DNA of 64,000 nt from Polyangium spumosum (GTDB taxonomy: Bacteria > Myxococcota_A > Polyangia > Polyangiales > Polyangiaceae), in NCBI RefSeq assembly GCF_009649845.1, contig NZ_WJIE01000006.1, forward strand, positions 310,001 through 374,000. The letters run 5' to 3'. A model generated the notes under the pieces. It was not told where the DNA came from and did no database searches. It saw nothing but the letters and a program-made list of their open reading frames with translations. This document shows, in pieces, positions 52,134-60,686 of this stretch; position 1 is the first letter of the stretch; the number at the start of each line of letters is the position of its first letter. The position numbers and the translations under genes were made by a program.

Positions 52134-54014
52134 TCAAGCGCTCGCGGGCGCCGCGGCGCGGTTCCTCTCGAGGAAGCGCAGGCACTCCTCGAAGGGCGCC
52201 ATCTCGGCGCGCGAAAGGCGCTTTCTCTTCTGCTTCGCGTCGAGCCAGCTCCGGAGCATCGGGGCCAGGGCCGGATCGTCGTACACGGTCATGACGTTGC
52301 AGGCGCGGCCATACTCGTAGCCGCCGCGCAAGGGCTCGAGCAGCCGGATGAACGCGTGCAGGATGCGCGGATCTCGCTGCTTGCCGAGGTAATCGAAGAG
52401 GAGCGTGATGTCATCACTCGACAAACCCTCCTCGCGCGACAGGGCGAGCGCGTCGCCGAGCGTCTTCGGCGAGCCCGCGCGCGAGAGGATCTGGAGCGCG
52501 CTCCCCCGCAGGCCGGCATGGGCGAGCATGGCGACCGCGAGGTCCACCCAGCGCTCGTCCTCGCGGATCGCCGTGATCGCCTCGGCCGACGCCACGCCGG
52601 TCGGCGCGCCGTCGTCCACGTCCTCGACGTCCGTGAAGCAATTTCCAATGCGTGAGAGGATACGCCCGGCGAGGTCCACGCCGTTTTTCTGCGCGAGCGC
52701 CGCAGGCTCGAAGAATCGCGCGAGGCGGTCGTGCGCCCTCGCTGGGTCGAGCGCGATGACGCCGCCGATGAATTCTTCTTTCGTGGTGTCGGGCGCGTCC
52801 TGGAGCGACGGCACGAGCTCCTCCCACGCGCAGGGATATCCGACCCGCAGGAGCGCGCGCGCCGCGGCGTCGCGCACCTCCTTGACCTTGTGCTGGCGGA
52901 ACGCCTCGAGCACGAGGTTCACGCCCTCCTCCGTGCCCCGCGCCGTGAGGAGGTCGACGAGATCGACGAGGTATTCGATCTTGTCGCCATGCGCCTTCTG
53001 GGCCTTCGCGGCTGCGTCCTTCTCCTCTTTCGTCGTGGTCTTCTTGATCCGGAAATGGCCGAGGTCGCGGAGCTCGGGCGAAAAGAGCGCGACGATACGC
53101 TCGTCCGCGCGCGGGTGCTCGCTCGCGGCGAGCGAGGTCTCGGCCGCCGAGCGCATCTCCGCCGTGCCCCCGAAGGCGCGGAGGAGCACCTCGAGCGCCG
53201 CGTCGCTCGGGGCCCCGGCGAGCGCGTGGATGGCCGCGACGCGCACCTCCTTCGAGCGATCCTTCTCCGCCAGCACGGCGGCGATGGGCTCGGCGGCGAG
53301 GGGGTCGATCCGGCCGAGCTCGGCAATGGCGGTGGCGCGGATCTCCGCGCCGCCCTTTTCGAGGGCCTCGCGGAGCAGGTCGATCGCCTTCGGGCCCTCG
53401 ATCTTCGCGACGGCCCGGAGCAGCCGTACGTCGAGCGCGCGGCCTTTTTCGAGGTCGAGGTGCCTGAGCAGGCTCGGCACGATCGCCTCGCCGAGCGCCG
53501 GCACGAGGTATTGCACGACGACCTCCGCGATGGCGCCGTCGGAGAGCGCGGGAATGACGAGCGGCAAGATGCGCAGGTCGCGCGCCGCGCCGCGGTCGGA
53601 CATGGCGTAATCGCGGATGATGCGCGACCGCTGCCGCGCGTCCGGGGCGTTCGTCAGGGCGCCGACGAGGGTGTTGAGCTCGGTCGGCGTGAGCGGCGTG
53701 CCGATCTTGCGCGCGGGCGGGAGCGAGAGCATTTCGCCGTTCGCCCCCGGCAGGGCCGGCGTCGCCTGCGCGCCGCGCACCTGCGCCATGAGCGAGGCGA
53801 GCGCGAGGAGCTCGGCCGCCGCGGCCTTCCCCGTGGCCTTCTGGAGTTTGTCGATCTGCTCGACCACCTTGCCCAGCGCGGGCGCGCGCGCGGCCAGCGG
53901 CGCGAGCGTGTCCCTCGCGCCCTCGAGGCTCGGGTCTGTCCGGGCAATCTGCGCGCCGGCGAAGAGCCAACGGTCGACGTCACGGTCGAGCTGCTTCAGG
54001 GTATCCTTGGCCAT
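52134..54014 (-). CDS. HEAT-repeat scaffold protein of the MoxR operon
   Basis: A 626-residue protein made largely of alpha-helical HEAT/armadillo-like repeats, for example VRLLRAVAKIEGPKAIDLLREAL (shortened), IRATAIAELGRIDPLAAEPIA, VRVAAIHALAGAPSDAALEVLL and VRDAAARALLRVGYPCAWEELV. No catalytic motif is seen; it likely scaffolds the system's other proteins or recognises a target. It lies between the SWIM gene (18 bp before) and the MoxR gene (49 bp after) on the same strand. Confidence 0.88.
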   Translation of the reverse strand: MAKDTLKQLDRDVDRWLFAGAQIARTDPSLEGARDTLAPLAARAPALGKVVEQIDKLQKATGKAAAAELLALASLMAQVRGAQATPALPGANGEMLSLPPARKIGTPLTPTELNTLVGALTNAPDARQRSRIIRDYAMSDRGAARDLRILPLVIPALSDGAIAEVVVQYLVPALGEAIVPSLLRHLDLEKGRALDVRLLRAVAKIEGPKAIDLLREALEKGGAEIRATAIAELGRIDPLAAEPIAAVLAEKDRSKEVRVAAIHALAGAPSDAALEVLLRAFGGTAEMRSAAETSLAASEHPRADERIVALFSPELRDLGHFRIKKTTTKEEKDAAAKAQKAHGDKIEYLVDLVDLLTARGTEEGVNLVLEAFRQHKVKEVRDAAARALLRVGYPCAWEELVPSLQDAPDTTKEEFIGGVIALDPARAHDRLARFFEPAALAQKNGVDLAGRILSRIGNCFTDVEDVDDGAPTGVASAEAITAIREDERWVDLAVAMLAHAGLRGSALQILSRAGSPKTLGDALALSREEGLSSDDITLLFDYLGKQRDPRILHAFIRLLEPLRGGYEYGRACNVMTVYDDPALAPMLRSWLDAKQKRKRLSRAEMAPFEECLRFLERNRAAAPASA

Positions 54015-54032
54015 CGTCGTGCTCCTCTTTGA

Positions 54033-55541
54033 TCAGGCCCGGAGGCGCAAATGCTCGTCGCCGACGAAGAGCGCGAGCGGGTCGCCGTAGATGGCGCGGG
54101 AAAGGAGATCGTAATGGAGGCGGACGGCGAGCGTCCCCGGCCCGAACGCCGCGGCCGCGTGGCGGAGGGCGTCCGTGCTCGGGAGCCTGCCGTCGTTCAT
54201 GTTGCGAAGGACGAGCCGCACGCCCGCCTCGTCCTCGAGGACGAGCTCGCCCCCGACGTCGCCGAACCGCTTCGCCGCGACCAGAAACACGGCGTCGAGC
54301 GGGTGGAGCGGGTTCTTGAGCTGATTGCGCATGGCTCGTATTACGGGGTCGAGCGGCTTTCCGTGGCGGTGCACGGCCTCGTAATCGGCCCGCTCGCGCG
54401 GCCGCTCGCGGCAGGCGCCCTCGACCTTTTCGTCCCAGCGGACGCGGCGGTTCTCGACGTCGCCCGGATACAGCGCGGCCTCGGCGATCTCGAGCGTGCC
54501 CATGCGCGAGGCGCGCAGCTTCGTGAAGGGCAGGGTGTGGAACGGGAGCGAGGTCACCTCGCAGACGACCGAGCCGTCGTCGAGGTCGAGCAAGAAGCCG
54601 ATCGCCGTGGCGAACTGGGTGATCTCGTCGTCCGAGCGCTCGTGCGCGAGCTCGAGGTACCTGCGATTCTTGACCCAGTAGCCGGCCTCCCGGAGCTCGG
54701 GCAATCGCCAGGCTTTGCCGAGGATCGATTCGAGCTGGGCGTCGGCCTCGCTCCGGGTCGTGCCCTCCTCGACGAACTTGCCCTCGAGGGCCTTTTTCCC
54801 GCGGCGAACGGTGGTGTAGAGCTGCGTGAGCGTGAAGGCGATACGCGCCTCCTGCGCCTCGCCGAGGCCCCGCGCCACCTCCCGCACGCCGGGCGCCTCG
54901 TCGTCGTCCTCGTCGCCGAGCCATTCGCCGGACACGTATGCCGCGAGGCGCGTGAGCACGGCGGACGTGCGCTTCATGTCGGCGTCGGCCATGCGTTTGG
55001 CCTGGTGCTCGATCGCCTCGATGCTCTTTCCGGAGAGGCCGCCGAGGCCGCCCGAGGCGAGGTCGACGAGGAAGGTCTCCAGGGTATCGAGGGCGTCGCT
55101 CTGCTCCTTGGCCTTTTTGGCGAGCGCGGTCTTGTTGACGCTCCGGGGGGCCGCCGCCGCGGCCGGGGCCGGCTTCTTTTCGGCGGCCTTCTGGGCCTGC
55201 TTTTCGCGCTTCTGGAGGAGGTCCTTCGGCGGCTCCTCGACGGGGAAGAGCGCGCCTTTTTGCGCGAAGGCGAGCAGGAGCGCGAGCCCGTGCTTGCAAG
55301 GGAAGAGGCGCGAAGGGCACGAGCATCGGACGGTGGGTTTGTCCGCTCCGGTCGCGAGGTCCATGGAGACCGCATAAGGCGTGCTCCCAGACCCTTCGCA
55401 GTGGCCGAAGGCGAGGGTTCCATCGTCGCTCCTGGCGAGCTTCCTGAGCGCGCCTCTCCGCAAGAGCGCCTTCGCGTCGAGGAGCACCTTCTCGTTCGGC
55501 GCCCACTCGGCGATCGATTGCTCGGTGACGACCACAGCCAT
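54033..55541 (-). CDS. SWIM zinc-finger protein of the MoxR operon
   Basis: A 502-residue protein. The SWIM motif is VRCSCPSRLFPCKHGLALL, with Cys73, Cys75, Cys82 and His84 in the CxCx(n)CxH pattern. A Lys/Ala-rich linker follows, then a large helical and beta body with no identified domain. SWIM zinc fingers bind nucleic acid or protein, so this may be the target-recognition component of the MoxR system. The first gene of the five-gene operon; ATG 55541 was chosen because upstream codons are Arg/Ser-rich noise. Confidence 0.9.
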   Translation of the reverse strand: MAVVVTEQSIAEWAPNEKVLLDAKALLRRGALRKLARSDDGTLAFGHCEGSGSTPYAVSMDLATGADKPTVRCSCPSRLFPCKHGLALLLAFAQKGALFPVEEPPKDLLQKREKQAQKAAEKKPAPAAAAAPRSVNKTALAKKAKEQSDALDTLETFLVDLASGGLGGLSGKSIEAIEHQAKRMADADMKRTSAVLTRLAAYVSGEWLGDEDDDEAPGVREVARGLGEAQEARIAFTLTQLYTTVRRGKKALEGKFVEEGTTRSEADAQLESILGKAWRLPELREAGYWVKNRRYLELAHERSDDEITQFATAIGFLLDLDDGSVVCEVTSLPFHTLPFTKLRASRMGTLEIAEAALYPGDVENRRVRWDEKVEGACRERPRERADYEAVHRHGKPLDPVIRAMRNQLKNPLHPLDAVFLVAAKRFGDVGGELVLEDEAGVRLVLRNMNDGRLPSTDALRHAAAAFGPGTLAVRLHYDLLSRAIYGDPLALFVGDEHLRLRA

Positions 55542-55647
55542 GCATCGGACCGTACCAGAAGGACCGAGGCAGGGGGAGGGGGAGTTTGGAGAGGTATGAC
55601 AGGAAAAGTCCGGGCCTGGACGAACGGGCCCAGCGCGCCGCCGCCCG

Positions 55648-56151
55648 TCAAGCGGGCCCGCCCTCGTCCTCGGCCACGCCCGGGAGGCGCGGGTCCTTCG
55701 GCCCCTCCGTCGTTTCCACGACGATTCCATGCCGGGTCAAATACTCCACGCCGTTCTCGCCCGCATACCCCTCGGCGACCACGATCACCTTCGTGATGCC
55801 CGCGTGATGGATGAGCTTGGCGCAGAGGATACACGGCTCGCCCGTGACGATGATCCACGCGCCGTGCGTGGCCACGCCGCTCGCGGCGGCGTTGCAGACG
55901 ACGTTCATCTCGGCGTGGTGGCAGCCGATCTCCATGCGTTGTCCGCTCGGGATCTGCATGGCGTCGCGCAGGCACTGGTCGCCGCCGCAGAGGTCGCCGC
56001 CGCCGCGCGGGCCGCCGTTGTAGCCGTCCATCAGGATGACGTTGCGGTCGGGGTCGAGCAGGAGGGCGCCGAACTTGCGGCGCGGGCAGTTCGAGGCCTT
56101 GGCGAGGGCCAGGCATTGCTCGATCCGGATCCGCAGGTGTTTTGCTTTCAT
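55648..56151 (-). CDS. dCMP/cytidine deaminase family protein
   Basis: A 167-residue zinc-dependent deaminase. The zinc site is CHHAEMN (His79-Ala-Glu81) and PCILC (Cys107, Cys110); the extra Cys/His-rich stretch DGYNGGPRGGGDLCGGDQCLRD is typical of the ComE/dCMP deaminase type. It should convert dCMP to dUMP for thymidylate synthesis. It lies 106 bp upstream of the SWIM gene on the same strand and may share its transcript, without an obvious functional link. Confidence 0.92.
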   Translation of the reverse strand: MKAKHLRIRIEQCLALAKASNCPRRKFGALLLDPDRNVILMDGYNGGPRGGGDLCGGDQCLRDAMQIPSGQRMEIGCHHAEMNVVCNAAASGVATHGAWIIVTGEPCILCAKLIHHAGITKVIVVAEGYAGENGVEYLTRHGIVVETTEGPKDPRLPGVAEDEGGPA

Positions 56152-56269
56152 GAGGGACGTCCCCGGCAGGGGTTTTACCCGGCCCGCCCGGTCGACGCAA
56201 GGACGATCCCCGCAGGCGACCGGGCGGGCCAGGCGCGGGTTCGTCAAGAAGAACCCGGCGCGGGGCGCC

Positions 56270-57394
56270 TCAATTCGTGCACGCGACGTTCGAGAGCATG
56301 CCCGTGCCCGTGATCGTGTTGTCGCATTTCACGACCGTGCCCGTCGTGCCGGGGCCGACGTTGATGCCGAGGTTCGGGTTGTCGATGCCATTGGCCGTGT
56401 TCTTCTCGAACACGTTGTCGTCGCCCCAGCCCATCGTCGCCTGGCGGACGACGAAGCCGTCCTTCGGGCTCTTGTCGCCGACGTTCTCGGCGAAGAGGTA
56501 CTTGCTGCCGGTCACGGCGACCCACGAGTCCTCGGAGCCGTCCGGCGTGAGGCCCTCGCCATTGAAGGTGTTTCCGCGGACCTCGCCGCCCTGCGTGCCC
56601 TCCTTCAAGTCGATGTGCTCGGTCTTGATCCCGGGGCCGAACTTGTTCCAGAGGATCTTCGTGCCGTCGCACGCGTCGGGCGTCATGGGATCGGGCCAGG
56701 CGCTGTCGTCGCTGCCCACGTAAATGCCCTCCGCCGAGTCCGGCACGGCGAGGCCCGTGTTCGTGACCTCGCAATATTCGATCCTGTTGCGGCTGGCGCC
56801 ATTGCGGAGCTGAATGGCCATCTCGCCGACGTCGTGCACGAAGAGGTTCGAGAGGACGTTGTCGCTCGAGCCGTCGACGTAGATGCCCTTGCGGCCGCCC
56901 GTGATCGTGATGCCCGAGACGACCCAGAAGTCGACCTGGAGCAGACGCAGGCCGGTGTTCGAGGGCGTGGCGCTCGCGTCGAGGATGGCCTCGCGCGGGC
57001 CGCAGAGGACGATGGGTTTGTCCGCGGTGCCGTCGATCGTGAGGTCGAACGTATCGGCGTAGGTGCCCGGCGCGAGGCGGATGAGCTGGCCGGGCGCGGC
57101 CTTGCCGAGGGCGTCATTCAAGGTCGCCGCGTCGGTGACGTTCACCTCGCTGTCGTGCGGCCAGTCGCAAGGATCGGCCGGCGGGCCGCCCACGCCGCCC
57201 TCGCCGCCCAGCCCGCCGGATCCCCCCGCGCCGCCCGCGCCCCCCGCTGCGCCCGATCCACCCGCGCCACTCGAGCCGCCGCCACACGCGGAAATGACGG
57301 GGAGCGCGAGCAAGAGAGCGGTCAAGGAGACGACGGCCGAACCAGAAAAGAACGAACGGAGGAGGGAGGAAGCACGCGAGTTTCTTACGATCAT
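56270..57394 (-). CDS. Right-handed beta-helix lipoprotein
   Basis: A 374-residue lipoprotein: signal peptide ending LPVISACGGG, a Gly/Ala/Ser linker, then a parallel beta-helix of the chondroitinase-B/polysaccharide-lyase type. Recurrent coil phrases are LIRLAPGTYADTFDLTIDG, KPIVLCGPREAILD, SGITITGGRKGIYVDGSSDN and AIQLRNGASRNRIEYCEVTN. Catalytic residues cannot be assigned. It is likely anchored outside the cell and may bind or degrade polysaccharide. Confidence 0.87.
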   Translation of the reverse strand: MIVRNSRASSLLRSFFSGSAVVSLTALLLALPVISACGGGSSGAGGSGAAGGAGGAGGSGGLGGEGGVGGPPADPCDWPHDSEVNVTDAATLNDALGKAAPGQLIRLAPGTYADTFDLTIDGTADKPIVLCGPREAILDASATPSNTGLRLLQVDFWVVSGITITGGRKGIYVDGSSDNVLSNLFVHDVGEMAIQLRNGASRNRIEYCEVTNTGLAVPDSAEGIYVGSDDSAWPDPMTPDACDGTKILWNKFGPGIKTEHIDLKEGTQGGEVRGNTFNGEGLTPDGSEDSWVAVTGSKYLFAENVGDKSPKDGFVVRQATMGWGDDNVFEKNTANGIDNPNLGINVGPGTTGTVVKCDNTITGTGMLSNVACTN

Positions 57395-57590
57395 GAAGGT
57401 TCTCCAGCGAAGAGCTTACCCGGAGGCGCGGCGGGCGGGAACCACTTTGCAGTCGCTGCAGGGCCAGGCTCGATCGGGAGCGCGCCGCGGCCTCGGGCTC
57501 GCCTTCTGCCGCCTGGCGGTGGGGCGCATGGCGGATCGATCTGGATCGATCCTTCCCCGCAAGGCACCGTTTTCTGCTTCAAGTTGCCTC

Positions 57591-58535
57591 ATGGATGTTG
57601 ATGCACTCCTCGTCCGCGCGCTCCGCCAGAGCGCCGTTCTGCTCATCACCGACGAGCGCGGGGTGGTGATCCACGCGAGCGAACGCTCGGCGGCGCTCCT
57701 CGGCGCGTCGCTCGTGGGGCAGGGGCTCGAGGCGCTCTTCGCCGACGAAGGCGGCGTGATGGCCGACCTCTGGCCCACGCTGCGCGCAGGAGAGACGTGG
57801 ACGGGCGCCTTCACGCGCAAGGACGAACGCGCAGGCGTGCGATGGCTCCGCGGCGTGGTGTACCCCGTGCGCGACGAGGCGGGCGAGCTCAGGTTCGTCG
57901 CGACCGCGACGCCGATCGCGGGGCCCGAGGCCGACGCGGCGAACAAGGCGAAGAGCGAGCTCGTGTCGTCGCTGAGCCACGAGCTGCGCACGCCGCTGAA
58001 CGCGATGCTCGGCTTCGCGCAGCTCCTCGGGCGCGACAAGAGCCCGCCGCTCACGGCGAAGCAACGAGGGTTCCTGGACCACGTGCTGCGCGGCGGCGAG
58101 CAGCTCCTCCAGATGATCGACGAGGCGCTCGGCCCCGCGCGGTGCGCGCCGATCGAAGCGCGCAAGCACCGAGCGCTCTACATCGAGGACAACCCCGCGA
58201 ACGTCGCGCTCGTGCAGGAGCTCATCGCGACACTCGAGACGTTCGAGCTCCTGACGGCGCCGACGGCCGAGATAGGGATCGAGCTCGCGCGCGCGGAGCA
58301 GCCGGACATCATCATGCTCGACCTCAACCTGCCGGGGATGAGCGGGTTCGAGGCGATCGAGCACCTCCACGCTTCACCCGAGACCCGCGACATCCCGGTG
58401 ATCGCGCTCAGCGCCTCGGTGATGGAGCGCGACGTTCGGCGCGCCGAGCAGGCAGGTTTTTCTCGGTACCTGAAGAAGCCCGTGAAGATCGTGGAGCTCT
58501 GCGAGGCGCTCGAGGAGCTCGTGGCGAAGGCGTGA
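57591..58535 (+). CDS. PAS-HisKA-receiver protein lacking the kinase ATPase domain
   Basis: A 314-residue signalling protein. Residues ~10-110 are a PAS sensor (LLITDERGVVIHASERSAALLG). Residues ~120-180 are a HisKA dimerisation domain with the phosphoacceptor His130 in LVSSLSHELRTPLNAMLGFAQLL. The protein then passes directly into a receiver domain (~192-314) with acidic pair YIEDN, phosphoacceptor Asp244 in IIMLDLNLPGM, and KKPVK. The HATPase domain expected between them is missing, so autophosphorylation by this protein is impossible unless a partner kinase acts. ATG 57591 was chosen. Confidence 0.9.
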   Translation: MDVDALLVRALRQSAVLLITDERGVVIHASERSAALLGASLVGQGLEALFADEGGVMADLWPTLRAGETWTGAFTRKDERAGVRWLRGVVYPVRDEAGELRFVATATPIAGPEADAANKAKSELVSSLSHELRTPLNAMLGFAQLLGRDKSPPLTAKQRGFLDHVLRGGEQLLQMIDEALGPARCAPIEARKHRALYIEDNPANVALVQELIATLETFELLTAPTAEIGIELARAEQPDIIMLDLNLPGMSGFEAIEHLHASPETRDIPVIALSASVMERDVRRAEQAGFSRYLKKPVKIVELCEALEELVAKA

Positions 58536-58602
58536 TCGATACGAGGAGGCGCATTCTCATGGCCCCGATCACGGCGCGGGCTGGTAGGCTCCGGGCGCAC
58601 TC

Positions 58603-59178
58603 ATGAAGCGAAGATTTCCCGCGATCGTGCTGGCCCTCGTGCTCCCTTCCCTCTCTGCCTGCGGTGGCGAGAGCGCCTCGTCGCCGCCCCCGGAGCTCTT
58701 GCCGCCGAGCGGCGCCGCGGAGCCCGAGGGCCCGGCCGCGCCGCCCCCGCCGCCCGAGGACGATCACGGGCCGGAGCCGAGCGCGGCGCCTGCGCCGAGC
58801 GAAGAGACCCCCGAAGCGCCGCCGGCAGGGAAGAGCGCGGCGGCGTCCGACGTGCCGGGAGCGAACCTGTCGATCGGGCAACTCGAAGCGGACGGGCTCG
58901 TGGCGAAGGACATCCAGTGCAAGACCGAAGGCGGCGGAATGGCGCTGCTCGGGGCGGTGCTGGTGACGGCGTGGATGTCGCCGCAAAAGCGGGCGCTCGA
59001 CGCGTGCGCGCCCGCCGGCACGGAGACACGCGTGGCGTGGAAGGCGCGGGGCGGGAAGGTGACCGAAGTGCAGGTGACGGGCAGCCCGAAGGTCGAGGCG
59101 TGCGTCGAGCGGGCGCTCTCCGCGGGAAGACCCGCGCTCGAAGGGCATTGCGCAGCGACGATCGTGCACGGAAAATGA
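58603..59178 (+). CDS. Lipoprotein with Pro-rich linker
   Basis: A 191-residue lipoprotein (lipobox LPSLSACGGE). The linker is rich in Pro, Ala and Glu; the C-terminal ~95 residues (GQLEADGLVAKDIQCKTE ... CVERALSAGRPALEGHCAATI) have three or four cysteines and the VQVTGSPKVEACVERALSA pattern found at the C-termini of many myxobacterial AgmX/TonB-like secreted proteins. Function unknown. 16 bp separate its stop from the NUDIX gene, so an operon is possible. Confidence 0.8.
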   Translation: MKRRFPAIVLALVLPSLSACGGESASSPPPELLPPSGAAEPEGPAAPPPPPEDDHGPEPSAAPAPSEETPEAPPAGKSAAASDVPGANLSIGQLEADGLVAKDIQCKTEGGGMALLGAVLVTAWMSPQKRALDACAPAGTETRVAWKARGGKVTEVQVTGSPKVEACVERALSAGRPALEGHCAATIVHGK

Positions 59179-59194
59179 CGAGGAGGACGACGAG

Positions 59195-59614
59195 ATGATT
59201 CGCCGCGCATTTTCCGTCGCCGTGTATCCACGTCACGAGGGTCGGGTGCTCTTGATTCGTCACCGGCGCCTCGGCTTATGGCTGCCGCCGGGCGGGGAGA
59301 TGCTGCCGGACGAGACGCCGCTCGAGGCGGCCGCGCGCGAGCTCCGCGAGGAGACGGGGCTCGTCGGCCGGTTTCCGGTGGTGAGCGACGTCGACGGCAC
59401 GCCGCCGGGGTTCATCGGGTACGAGGAGCACCCGGCGGGGAGCAAGGGGATTCACCTGAATTTCGTGTTCGTCGCCGACGTGGACACCGACGAGGTGCAC
59501 CCGAACGACGAATTCGAGGAGTGGCGCTGGGTGGCGCATTTCGACGACGTCGGCGGGCCGCCGAACGTGGCGCAGCTCGGGAGGATCGCGCTCGCGGCGC
59601 GCCCGCGCGGGTGA
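59195..59614 (+). CDS. NUDIX hydrolase
   Basis: A 139-residue pyrophosphohydrolase. The Nudix box is complete: GGEMLPDETPLEAAARELRE, followed by ETGL (glycines and Glu residues of the GX5EX7REUXEEXGU signature all in place). The N-terminus is the usual strand set (VAVYPRHEGRVLLIRHRRLG). The substrate is a nucleoside diphosphate linked to another moiety, but which one cannot be told. The ATG at 59195 fits. Confidence 0.93.
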   Translation: MIRRAFSVAVYPRHEGRVLLIRHRRLGLWLPPGGEMLPDETPLEAAARELREETGLVGRFPVVSDVDGTPPGFIGYEEHPAGSKGIHLNFVFVADVDTDEVHPNDEFEEWRWVAHFDDVGGPPNVAQLGRIALAARPRG

Positions 59615-59639
59615 ACGGGCGCGGCGAGCGGGGATCAGG

Positions 59640-60311
59640 TCACGGGTCTTCCCCCATCTCGAGCCATTTCTCCATGATGCCCTTGGGGCAGCCGTGCTTG
59701 TCGAGGCCCTGGCCGAGGCCGAGCGCCTCGATGATCTGAGCGCAGTTGCACCCTCGCGTCTCCTCGAGACTGTACGAGCCGCCCGGCCCCTTTCCCTTTC
59801 CCACGCTGATCGTATCCCACACGAGCTCGATCGTCCCGTTCTTCTGCGTCTTCTCCACGACGAACCAGTGGTTCGGGACGGGGCTCTCGATCTCGTCGGG
59901 GCCCGTATCTTCGCACTCGTCTTCGCCGGTGTTCTCGCAGAGCGAGTCGTTGTCGGCGTCCACGCAGGGAGGGGGCCCGGGGACGGGTTTGGGCCCGGGA
60001 TTGGGATGGGGACCCGGAGTGGGATCAGGAATGGGATCGGGATCGGGATCGGGCATGGGTTCGGGCTCGAAATCACAAGCGTCGCCGATGCCGTCGTTGT
60101 CCTTGTCCTGCTGGCCGGGGTTGAACGTATCCACGCAGTTGTCGATGCTGTCGCAAAGACCGTCGTCGTCGAGGTCGCCGCACGCGACGATGACCCGACC
60201 CTCGGCGATGCCCACGTTCTCGCCTTCACGGGTCGAGGATTCCATGCAGCCGGCGGCGGCGAGCGTGGCGAGGAATGCGGTCGCGTAGCGGAAGCCATTG
60301 ATTCGTTTCAT
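59640..60311 (-). CDS. Thrombospondin type 3-repeat lipoprotein
   Basis: A 223-residue lipoprotein (lipobox AAAGCMES). Calcium-binding TSP3-like repeats DLDDDGLCDSIDNC and KDNDGIGDACD precede a PDPDP-rich linker, another DNDSLCEN module, and a C-terminal domain ending in TRGCNCAQIIEALGLGQG. That last domain and the signal region resemble those of the gene at 60687-61706, so they are paralogs. It is probably displayed on the outer surface. ATG 60311 was chosen over a start 13 codons earlier. Confidence 0.85.
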   Translation of the reverse strand: MKRINGFRYATAFLATLAAAGCMESSTREGENVGIAEGRVIVACGDLDDDGLCDSIDNCVDTFNPGQQDKDNDGIGDACDFEPEPMPDPDPDPIPDPTPGPHPNPGPKPVPGPPPCVDADNDSLCENTGEDECEDTGPDEIESPVPNHWFVVEKTQKNGTIELVWDTISVGKGKGPGGSYSLEETRGCNCAQIIEALGLGQGLDKHGCPKGIMEKWLEMGEDP

Positions 60312-60686
60312 CTGAGCCCACCCCTTCATCGTGCGAAGACGGCGATACACGTCGTCACCGCGAAATCATTCGTCGATGCCCATGCGCTGTTCACCCCGGT
60401 CCACAGGGCCGGAACGCGCGACAGAGGTGCGGTGAAGGCAGAGCATACTCCGCGCACTTCGTCCCCCACACGAGGGTCCGCACACGGGGAAGCACCGCGC
60501 CGCTGTCGAATTCGTGCCGCACTATTCACCACGGAGCGGCGGTGATCAAGGAGAAATCGGGAGGTCGCGGCGGGGAGGGAAGGCCCTTTCCCATTACCAA
60601 TTCGATTGTCTGGAGGATCGGGAAGAGCGCCCGCGGGAGGGAGCGGGCGAGCGGTAAGCCAGGTGGGCAGCCGGGCGCGCCGAGCC
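60312..60686. other. 375-bp region between TSP3 lipoprotein genes
   Basis: No reading frame, clear promoter motif or strong hairpin was recognised. It must contain the promoter of the downstream gene at 59640-60311. Confidence 0.4.
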
